Below, one piece after another: positions 1 through 6,115 of a DNA stretch of 26,632 bases. The DNA comes from Myxococcales bacterium. Its GTDB lineage: Bacteria; Myxococcota; Polyangia; Polyangiales; Polyangiaceae. The notes under the pieces are model-generated. The model made no database searches. It worked only from the letters and a program-made list of their open reading frames with translations, and had not been told where the DNA came from. A program made the position numbers and the translations under genes. The stretch spans positions 1 to 26,632 of the forward strand of contig PLXW01000137.1 of assembly GCA_003151595.1 (NCBI GenBank), written 5' to 3'. The first letter of the stretch is position 1; each line of letters begins with the position of its first letter.

Positions 1-64
1 CCAATGAAGAGACGGTTGCTCTAGGTCTCGCACAGTTCTGAAGTGCGTTCGCCGCGGTGCGACG

Positions 65-316
65 GAGGTCGCGCGCAGTGCGCGCTGACTCTGTTTCATC
101 GTGACAGAGGTTGCGCGCAGTGCGCGCTGACTCTGTTTCATCGTGACAGAGGTCGCGCGCAGTGCGCGCTGACTCTGTTTCATCGTGGCAGAGGTCGCGC
201 GCAGTGCGCGCTGACTCTGTTCCATCGTGACGGAGGTCGCGCGCAGTGTGACGGAGGTCGCGCCAAGTGTGACAGAGGTCGCGCGAAGTGCGCGCTGACT
301 CTGTTCCATCGCGACA
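65..316. repeat. 42-bp tandem repeat array with two half-length units
   Basis: Units beginning GAGGTCGCGCGCAGTG recur at 65, 107, 149, 191 and 233 with an exact 42-bp period. Two shortened 21-bp units follow at 233 and 254, then one more 42-bp unit at 275-316. The full unit carries two potential hairpins: GCGCGC-AGT-GCGCGC, and CTCTGT-N9-ACAGAG. The half units lack the second hairpin and half of the first; the missing 21 bp lie between two GTG triplets, as expected from slippage. The array starts 16 bp past the stop codon of the minus-strand lipoprotein gene, so transcripts of that gene would run into it. A 42-bp unit keeps a reading frame open on the plus strand, but I do not regard it as a gene. 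Positions 1-64 show nothing recognisable. Confidence 0.93.
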
Positions 317-332
317 GAGGTCTGTTTCGTCG

Positions 333-2063
333 TTATTCCGTCGAGGTTGGAAATCGGCGGGCGTAGATCGATGAGCCGTCGTCCCAGCCGATGGCGATCC
401 ACGGCCCCGCGCCGCCGATGGCGACCGCCGGATTCCCGCGCGTGACGCCGGGGGCGATGCTCGCTTTGAACTCGGTCGCTAGGCCGTCGACCGGGTTGAA
501 GAGATAGCCGCTCGTCCCGCCGAGCACCGCGCCGCGCACATCGCCGCTCGCCGAGTCGATCCACGCGGCCACGAACGACCCCCCTGCGGCGCTCGATCCG
601 GCGATCGTGGGCGTCACTTGATCGCCGGCGCTGACGACGTCGTTGATCGCCGTCGCTTGATCGTTGGCCACTTGCGAGAGGTTCGCGTCGTACCGCTGCA
701 CGAAGATGTCGGTCCCTTCCGACGTCCCGTGATCGGCCCACACGATCGCCGCGCGCCCATCGCCGAGCACCGCGACTCCGGGGTGGTCCTGCGTCCCGGT
801 GTGACTCGGGCCGCTCACCGCGATCTCGGCGCCGTTCGGCGTGCCGCTCGTGGAGATGACGCGCATCTTGATCTCGGTCGTGTCGTCCCACACGACGATC
901 CAGCCGCTCGCCGTCGCCGCGACCTGGACGTTCTCGTTGGAGGAGCCCGTGCTGAGCACGTTCTCCGTCCCTAGCGCCGAGCCCGCGTCGGCCGACGGAT
1001 CGAACGTGCGCCCGACGACCTGGCCGGCGTTCGGACCGTTCACGTCCTGCCAGGCGATGAAGAGGACGCCGCTCGCGTTCGCGGCGACCGCCGGCGACAC
1101 CTGCTGATTCGGCTCGCTGGCGCCCCCCGTCCCGTTGATCCCGACGATGCCGCCGACGTCGGCCAGCGAGCTGTCGAAGGCGTGGAGGTGGATGTCCGGA
1201 TCGCCGTTCGTCGAGGTGTCGTTGAACGCGTAGTAGTAGAGGCCGTTGACCAGCGCGGCGGCGGGCTGCGACTGATTCGCCGCGGCCGGCGCCGGCGGGA
1301 ACCCCGTGCCGTTGGGAGCGATCAACGTCTGCGCTGCGGCGATGGGCGTCGACACCGGCTCCAGCGCGTCGCTCATCACGCGGAGCGCGACGTCGACGTT
1401 CGCCTGACCTTCGGCGAAGAACGCGAGCAGCTCCCCGGGCGTTCCGGACTGCGACGGCCAAAGGAAGAACGCGGGCCCCGCAGGCGAGGTCGCGCCCGTG
1501 GAGAGCGTCTCTTCGACCGAGTGGCACTGCGAGTCGCACACGAGATCGCTGCCGCCGTCCGGGGTAGGGGGGTCGCACTGCTCGGTCGACTCGACGACGC
1601 CGTTGCCGCACGTGGCCGGCGGGACGAACCGCTGCATCGTGATCGCGACGGCGAGCGTGTCCTGGTTCACGGTGGCCGTCGCGCATCCGTTGGCGAGGAC
1701 GGCGTTACTGGCGTCCAGCGCTTGCGCCGTGAAGACGAACACGTCAGGAGACTTCGTGATCGTGAGCGTGCCGCAGAACTTCGCGCCGCCCGTGCAGCTC
1801 GTGGTGCCGAGCGATTGCGTCGCCACCTTCGGCGTCGTCGACGTGACGCCCGTGGCGAGCGCACCGGCGGCGTCGCAGGCGACGGCGTTCTTCGTCCCGT
1901 CGTAGACCGTGAGGTTCAGCGTCTCGGCGCTGTCGAGCACCCCTTGCGGGAAGACGATCGAAGGGGCGATGGCGATGTGCACGGCGTCGCCGCTGGTCGT
2001 GCTGCAGGCGAGGCCGACGCCTGTGAAGAGGATTGAGAGGCCCGCGCTGCGGACGAGTCGCAT
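333..2063 (-). CDS. Secreted lipoprotein with myxobacterial Cys-rich repeat
   Basis: This encodes a 576-aa exported lipoprotein: a hydrophobic signal ending in a GLAC lipobox with Cys20. After a roughly 140-residue N-terminal domain comes a Cys-rich segment beginning CGNGVVESTEQCD and containing a DSQC motif. It matches the myxobacterial disulfide (DUF4215-like) repeat common in Myxococcota surface proteins. The remaining ~370 residues contain repeated segments of the type AIVWADHG...DIFVQRYDA, suggesting beta-propeller or beta-sandwich blades. The start was chosen at the only Met that gives a clean lipoprotein signal; the upstream open frame is Arg/Ala-rich shadow sequence. No Shine-Dalgarno is visible, but a TAAAGT hexamer sits 7 nt upstream. 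The gene lies 23 nt after the preceding gene of the sigma-factor group and could be co-transcribed or separately started. The specific function is unknown. Confidence 0.85.
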   Translation of the reverse strand: MRLVRSAGLSILFTGVGLACSTTSGDAVHIAIAPSIVFPQGVLDSAETLNLTVYDGTKNAVACDAAGALATGVTSTTPKVATQSLGTTSCTGGAKFCGTLTITKSPDVFVFTAQALDASNAVLANGCATATVNQDTLAVAITMQRFVPPATCGNGVVESTEQCDPPTPDGGSDLVCDSQCHSVEETLSTGATSPAGPAFFLWPSQSGTPGELLAFFAEGQANVDVALRVMSDALEPVSTPIAAAQTLIAPNGTGFPPAPAAANQSQPAAALVNGLYYYAFNDTSTNGDPDIHLHAFDSSLADVGGIVGINGTGGASEPNQQVSPAVAANASGVLFIAWQDVNGPNAGQVVGRTFDPSADAGSALGTENVLSTGSSNENVQVAATASGWIVVWDDTTEIKMRVISTSGTPNGAEIAVSGPSHTGTQDHPGVAVLGDGRAAIVWADHGTSEGTDIFVQRYDANLSQVANDQATAINDVVSAGDQVTPTIAGSSAAGGSFVAAWIDSASGDVRGAVLGGTSGYLFNPVDGLATEFKASIAPGVTRGNPAVAIGGAGPWIAIGWDDGSSIYARRFPTSTE

Positions 2064-2070
2064 GGCGCCG

Positions 2071-2076
2071 ACTTTA
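2071..2076 (-). promoter_or_regulatory. Candidate -10 hexamer (TAAAGT) of a leaderless promoter
   Basis: On the minus strand TAAAGT ends 7 nt before the lipoprotein ATG and no Shine-Dalgarno intervenes. This is the spacing expected if transcription starts at or beside the start codon. The same arrangement recurs at four other starts in the window. No clear -35 was found. Confidence 0.35.
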
Positions 2077-2086
2077 GCACCGCTTC

Positions 2087-2716
2087 TTACGATCGCGCGG
2101 ATCCCAGCGGTGCCGGCGGCGACGTCGTTCGAACCTTCACGCCCGCCAGCGACAGCGCGTCTTCCAGCGCCGCGCATCCGAGCACGCCCCCGGCAAGCAC
2201 CGCGCGCCGATACCCCGCGCGCGCCACGCCGTTCGCCACCCGCGAAGCCCACGCCGCCAGCGCGTCCTCGTCGTCGTCCGGGTACCCCGCCGCGATCGCG
2301 ATCGCCGAAGCTTCCAGCGGCACCGCGCACCGCGGGAACTCCCACTGCGCCGATGCCTCCACGTGCGCCGCCTCCGCGCGCGCCGCCGCGAACCCTTCGG
2401 CCAGCGCGGCGCGCGCTGACCGCGCCGTCGTCCCTTCGAGCGCCGGGAGCACCTCGGACGCGCCGTCGATCGTGCTGGCCGCCAGCGTCGGTGAGCCGCC
2501 CCCCTCGGCGAAGATGCGGCCGAGGACCGCGCAGGCGTGAAAGAGGTCCTTCTGCACGCGCTCATCGCCCGGATACGAGGCCAGCGTCGTCACGCGATCG
2601 ACCACGAGCGCGCGCGGCCCTTTCGTCGCGTCGATGACCGCGCGGTCGCCGGGGAGGAACGCGGCGCTTCGATCGCGCGCGCACCACGCTTCGACGAGCT
2701 CGTCGATCGATCCCAT
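2087..2716 (-). CDS. Hypothetical protein in sigma/anti-sigma operon
   Basis: This is a 209-aa protein that I do not recognise. It begins MGSIDELVEAWCARDRSAAF, has no signal peptide or obvious membrane segment, and is rich in Ala and acidic residues with mostly helical character. The start codon lies 3 nt after the stop of the anti-sigma factor gene, so translational coupling is likely and the three genes probably form one transcript. Its position suggests a role linked to the sigma/anti-sigma pair or to the stress it senses, but no motif in the sequence supports a specific activity. High third-position GC and the tight junctions at both ends support it as a real gene rather than a shadow frame. 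Confidence 0.75.
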   Translation of the reverse strand: MGSIDELVEAWCARDRSAAFLPGDRAVIDATKGPRALVVDRVTTLASYPGDERVQKDLFHACAVLGRIFAEGGGSPTLAASTIDGASEVLPALEGTTARSARAALAEGFAAARAEAAHVEASAQWEFPRCAVPLEASAIAIAAGYPDDDEDALAAWASRVANGVARAGYRRAVLAGGVLGCAALEDALSLAGVKVRTTSPPAPLGSARS

Positions 2717-2719
2717 CGT

Positions 2720-4045
2720 CTAGTAGCTGTTCGTGGTCGCGGCCGGCGGCGGTGACGCGGGCGCCTGCTGCTGCTGTTGCGACGCGCCGGCCGCGCTCGC
2801 CGGCTTCGCGGGCTTCGCCGCCGCCTTGGGCCCCATCGCGTTCAGCTCGTTCTGCGCGCGGTTGATGTACGACGGCACGAGCAAGAGCTGATTGAGCCGC
2901 GCGCGCGCCGCGTCGTACTGGGCGAGCGCGCGATAGCACCGCGCCGCATCGAACATCGCGTCGTATGCCACGACGCTCACGCCGGCCTGCTGCGCGACGC
3001 GATCGAACCGCACCGCCGCCGTGCCGCACCCGCTCGACTCGCGCACGCTCCGCGCTTCCCACAAGGCGGCGTTGAGATCGCCGTTGCGCGCGCCGTTGTC
3101 CCAGAGCTGCGTGGCCGTCGTGTAGTCGCCGGCGTTGTACGCGATCATCGCGTTGTCGAAATCGGTGAGCGGCCCTTGCCGCTGCTTGTCCGCCAGCGCG
3201 CTGCTCTCGTCCTTCTTCGGGCCGCCGTAACCGTTCGTCGCCTGCTGCTGCGGCGCCGCGGCGTGCGCCATCGACGGCGGCGCGGGGGCGGGCTGAGCAT
3301 TCGGTGCAGATTGCACGTTGCCCGACTGCCCCAGCCCCGAGGCGTAGCGCGCGGACGGGGGAGGCGCTCCCCCTGCGCCGCCGCGCGTCGTTTCGTTCGA
3401 GTCGAGATCGTCGGAGAGCCCTTTCGGCTTCTCCTCCGAAGGCTTCGCGCGCGGCGCGCGTGCGAGGAGGCCGTCGATCGGCGAGTCGCCCCCCGAGGCG
3501 TACGAGTTCGGCGCCAGCGCCGACGCGGCTGCGGTCGCCGTGGCCGCGGCGGTCGCCGTCTTCGAGTCCTTCGCCAGCGCGGGATCGCCTGCGAGCGGGG
3601 GAGGCGCCGCGGCGAACGTATCGGGAGCGGCGCTGGCCACCGGCTCTCCCTGCTCGCTCACGATCATCGTGCTCGACGGCGGCTTCGCGACCTTCCCCTT
3701 GATGAGGAGCGCGCTCGTCCCGATCATCACCAGGAACAGCGCCGCCATCGCCGACTGCGGCCGCATCGCCCACGACCCCGCGAGCGACACGACGTTCGAC
3801 ATGCGCCGCCCGATCGGCACGACCTTCTGCGCTTCCTTCGCCGCGGCGAGGATTCGATCTTCCAGGTCCGCCGGCGGCTCCACGATCGGCAACACCGCGA
3901 GCCGTCGCGTGGCCTTCAGCCCCGACAGCAACGCCGCGCAGCGCGCGCACCCGGCGACATGCCGCTTGGCGGCGGCGCTCGTCACCTCATCGAGCTCGTC
4001 ATAGAGCTCGTCGAGGAGGGTGCTTTCGAACTTCTCGCAGTCCAT
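2720..4045 (-). CDS. Membrane anti-sigma factor, zinc-finger (ZAS/zf-HC2) type, with long C-terminal tail
   Basis: This 441-aa protein has the classic zinc-binding anti-sigma signature at its N-terminus: Cys3, then His29-x3-Cys33-x2-Cys36. A single hydrophobic segment at about residues 98-115 would anchor it in the inner membrane. The rest would be periplasmic: a low-complexity Ala/Pro/Ser region (about 120-280), then a helical region at about 290-400 with TPR-like spacing (NAMIAYNAGDYTTATQLW), then a Gln/Pro/Ala-rich end. It lies 78 nt downstream of an ECF sigma gene, the usual partner arrangement. It most likely sequesters that sigma factor until an envelope signal is sensed. The tail is long for this family, whose members are often 200-300 aa. 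The 78-nt gap holds three GAGGAA motifs on the coding strand, possible ribosome-binding sites. Confidence 0.88.
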   Translation of the reverse strand: MDCEKFESTLLDELYDELDEVTSAAAKRHVAGCARCAALLSGLKATRRLAVLPIVEPPADLEDRILAAAKEAQKVVPIGRRMSNVVSLAGSWAMRPQSAMAALFLVMIGTSALLIKGKVAKPPSSTMIVSEQGEPVASAAPDTFAAAPPPLAGDPALAKDSKTATAAATATAAASALAPNSYASGGDSPIDGLLARAPRAKPSEEKPKGLSDDLDSNETTRGGAGGAPPPSARYASGLGQSGNVQSAPNAQPAPAPPSMAHAAAPQQQATNGYGGPKKDESSALADKQRQGPLTDFDNAMIAYNAGDYTTATQLWDNGARNGDLNAALWEARSVRESSGCGTAAVRFDRVAQQAGVSVVAYDAMFDAARCYRALAQYDAARARLNQLLLVPSYINRAQNELNAMGPKAAAKPAKPASAAGASQQQQQAPASPPPAATTNSY

Positions 4046-4123
4046 CGTCGTCTTTCGGTTCCTCGGTTCCTCAGCCCATTCCTCAACCCAAGCTAGTCAC
4101 GTTTCTCGTCACGTCTTCCGTCC

Positions 4124-4741
4124 TCATGTCTTCCCGAGAGCCCGCGCGTACTCCTCGTATTCGCAGAGCGCCTGCTGAAGCCGCTCGAGCGCGTAGCGCA
4201 TGCGGCTCTTCACGGTGTTCTCCGGCACGCCGGTGACCTCGGCAATCTCCTTGAACGGAAGGTTCGCCACCTCGCGCATCAAGAAGACCTCGCGCTGTTC
4301 TTCGGGGAGGGCCTCGACCGCCTTGGCGATCCGCTCTTTGAGCTCCGACCCCGTCGCTTCGCGTTCGACGCTCGCGCGCGTGTCTGCGGTTTGCTCACCA
4401 AGCGTGGGACCGTCTCCTTCTTCGCCCGGCTTCTCTTGATCGAGCGAGGGGTGCTTCCGCAGCGCGCGCTTGCGGAGCTGGTCGATGCAGAGGTTGCGCG
4501 TGATCGTATAGACCCACGTGGTGAAGCGAGCCTCGTGCTTGAACTCGCCCGCGTTCTGAACCACGCGCACGAACGCGTCCTGCACCACGTCTTCGGCGAG
4601 CTGCGGCGCGTGCAAGTGCCGCAGCGCAAAGTTGTACAGCGCGCTTTGATGCCGCCGCACGAGCGACGCGAACGCCGCCCGATCGCCGCGTTGAAAGCGG
4701 ATCATGAGCGCTTCGTCGGTCACGTCGCGTCCGCCAGTCAT
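4124..4741 (-). CDS. ECF-type RNA polymerase sigma factor (RpoE-like)
   Basis: This 205-aa protein directs RNA polymerase to a specific promoter set. It has the two domains of ECF sigma factors: sigma region 2 at about residues 10-90 (RFQRGDRAAFASLVRRHQ, then the LAEDVVQDAFVRV and FTTWVYTITRNLCIDQLRKR core), and sigma region 4 at about 130-190 (ALPEEQREVFLMREV, FKEIAEVTGVPENTVKSRM helix-turn-helix). A charged linker (EKPGEEGDGPTL) separates them. The ATG at 4741 was chosen because a GAGG motif sits about 8 nt upstream and because the longer open frame adds only Arg-rich sequence unlike the family. It heads the minus-strand group whose next gene is its probable anti-sigma factor. Confidence 0.93.
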   Translation of the reverse strand: MTGGRDVTDEALMIRFQRGDRAAFASLVRRHQSALYNFALRHLHAPQLAEDVVQDAFVRVVQNAGEFKHEARFTTWVYTITRNLCIDQLRKRALRKHPSLDQEKPGEEGDGPTLGEQTADTRASVEREATGSELKERIAKAVEALPEEQREVFLMREVANLPFKEIAEVTGVPENTVKSRMRYALERLQQALCEYEEYARALGKT

Positions 4742-5239
4742 GCGTCGCCTCGCCAGCTTGCGGCGCGGCGCCCGGGGACACGCGCGCCGAAATGAGCCTC
4801 GAGACCAGCGAATGGAACACGCGCGCCCTCCTTCTCCTTTGGAGTTGGACGTGCGTGAAGGCGAGAGGATCTTCCCCCACATGCCCGCCGGCACGTCAAG
4901 GGACGCATGGCGTCAACGGTTCCCCCATCCCACATGACGTTCTTAGGATCGCGGAGCCTACACGGGTCTTCGCGTCAGCGGATCAAGGGAACAGCGCAGC
5001 CGCACGTCCCGGCTCACGATTCCGAGCTTTGTGAGCAAACGCGTCGGAGTCGTTGCAAGCGAGACAGGAGGACCACTAGACTCTCCTCGCCACACTTCCC
5101 ACCAGCAGCTGGGGAGGACGAGGTGTGGCTGCATAGAGGTGATCGCCGCAGTTCAGCGTGTCACCGGTGCGCGCGACGGCGCGAAGATTCACTGCACGCG
5201 AATTAAGAGCGAAGAACGGGCTTGAAAGGGGAGTTTCGA
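4742..5239. other. Divergent intergenic region between sigma operon and gliding-like cluster
   Basis: About 500 nt without a convincing gene. It must hold the promoters for both flanking units. A sigma-70-like plus-strand promoter is annotated at 5053-5082, which would leave a 150-nt leader before the first cluster gene. On the minus strand I found only an ECF-like GGAAC at 4918-4922 with a CGTC at non-standard spacing, so no promoter is called for the sigma gene. Short open frames here lack ribosome-binding sites and family features. Confidence 0.6.
5053..5082 (+). promoter_or_regulatory. Sigma-70-like promoter for the gliding-like cluster
   Basis: TTGCAA at 5053-5058 is followed after 18 bp by TAGACT at 5077-5082, pointing at the operon that starts at 5240. 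The -10 resembles TAGAGT in the better promoter at 17094-17122. Predicted transcription start is near 5089. The AGGAGG within the spacer is not near any start codon. Confidence 0.45.
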
Positions 5240-6115
5240 ATGCGACGTCACGCGACCATGGGTCTCGCTGTTGTGCTGTCGGCGCTCGTGTCGTTCTCCG
5301 CGCTTGCCGCGGGGGCGAAGAAGAAGCCCGCGGCAGCCGCCGTGGATGCAGGGGCGCCCGCGACCGCTGCGGCTCCGGCCGACGCGGCTGCTACGGCCTC
5401 TGCGGGTGATGGAGGGGCCGCCGCCGGCTCCGGTACGCCTACGGCCGTGGCCGGTCCGTCCGGCGCTTCGAGCACCGCGACCGCGAAAGCGGCGATGGAT
5501 GGTCCGACGTACGCCGTTCGCCTGCGCGACCTCGAAGCGCGCGTCGACGAGCTCAAGGATCAAATCCGTCGCAGCCACACGCGCCTCGCGCTCCTCTCGG
5601 ACACGATCATGTCCGGCGGCGCGTCGGGCTCGCGCGCCGACGTCGAGTTCGACAACGAGATGTCGAACGCCTTCCGCCTGGTGCGCGCGCTCTTCGTGAT
5701 CGACGGCACCGTCCAGTACAACCGCCAGGACGAGACCGGCGCGCTCGCCGATCAGAAACAGATCCCGATCTTCAGCGGCTCGGTTCCGCCGGGCGACCAC
5801 ACCGTGCAGGTGCTCCTCTCGTTCCAGGGGAACGGCTACGGAGTCTTCACGTACCTGAAGGGCTACCACTTCGAAGTGAAGTCGAGCCACGCCTTCACGA
5901 GCGTCGAAGGTCGCGCGCTCACGCTGACGGCGACGGCCCTCGAGAAGGGCGGAGTCACCACGCCGCTCGAGCAGCGTCCGTCGGTCGAGTGGCACGAGAA
6001 GATGGCGCCCATCGGCGCGCCGGGAAGCGCAGCGCCCGCTGCCGCTCCTGGTGCCGCGCCGGCCGCTCCGAAAGCGAGCGTGAGCGGTAGTCTGTCGGTC
6101 GGGGGAGGCAAATGA
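5240..6115 (+). CDS. Exported coiled-coil protein, first gene of the Glt-like cluster
   Basis: This is a 291-aa protein with a signal peptide (MRRHATMGLAVVLSALVSF..., cleavage probably near ALAAG). An Ala/Gly-rich linker runs to about residue 85. A short heptad-rich helix follows (YAVRLRDLEARVDELKDQIRR), then a conserved-looking globular domain at about 125-265 (FDNEMSNAFRLVRALFVIDG ... SVPPGDHTVQVLLSFQG), and an Ala/Pro-rich end. From memory, relatives in myxobacterial genomes often carry the misleading name dihydrolipoamide acetyltransferase because of the Ala/Pro linker; nothing here supports that enzyme activity. The start at 5240 is preceded by AAAGGGGAG at a good distance. Its stop overlaps the start of the next gene by four bases (ATGA), so it probably acts with the TPR proteins in the periplasm. 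The precise role is unknown. Confidence 0.82.
   Translation: MRRHATMGLAVVLSALVSFSALAAGAKKKPAAAAVDAGAPATAAAPADAAATASAGDGGAAAGSGTPTAVAGPSGASSTATAKAAMDGPTYAVRLRDLEARVDELKDQIRRSHTRLALLSDTIMSGGASGSRADVEFDNEMSNAFRLVRALFVIDGTVQYNRQDETGALADQKQIPIFSGSVPPGDHTVQVLLSFQGNGYGVFTYLKGYHFEVKSSHAFTSVEGRALTLTATALEKGGVTTPLEQRPSVEWHEKMAPIGAPGSAAPAAAPGAAPAAPKASVSGSLSVGGGK

Noticed and set aside
65..316. CRISPR array
   Set aside because: Repeats are directly adjacent with no unique spacers, and no cas genes are nearby.
43..366. Plus-strand open frame encoding a 14-residue repeated peptide across the tandem array
   Set aside because: The frame stays open only because the 42-bp unit is a multiple of three; no ribosome-binding site, signal or family feature, and half units and substitutions look like DNA slippage.
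4905..4930. Autoregulatory ECF promoter (GGAAC...CGTC) on the minus strand upstream of the sigma gene
   Set aside because: GGAAC and CGTC are present but only about 13 bp apart, shorter than the usual 15-17 bp, so it is not called.
4987..5009. ECF-type promoter on the plus strand (GGGAAC...CGTC)
   Set aside because: Spacing of about 12 bp is wrong and a better sigma-70-like site lies at 5053-5082.
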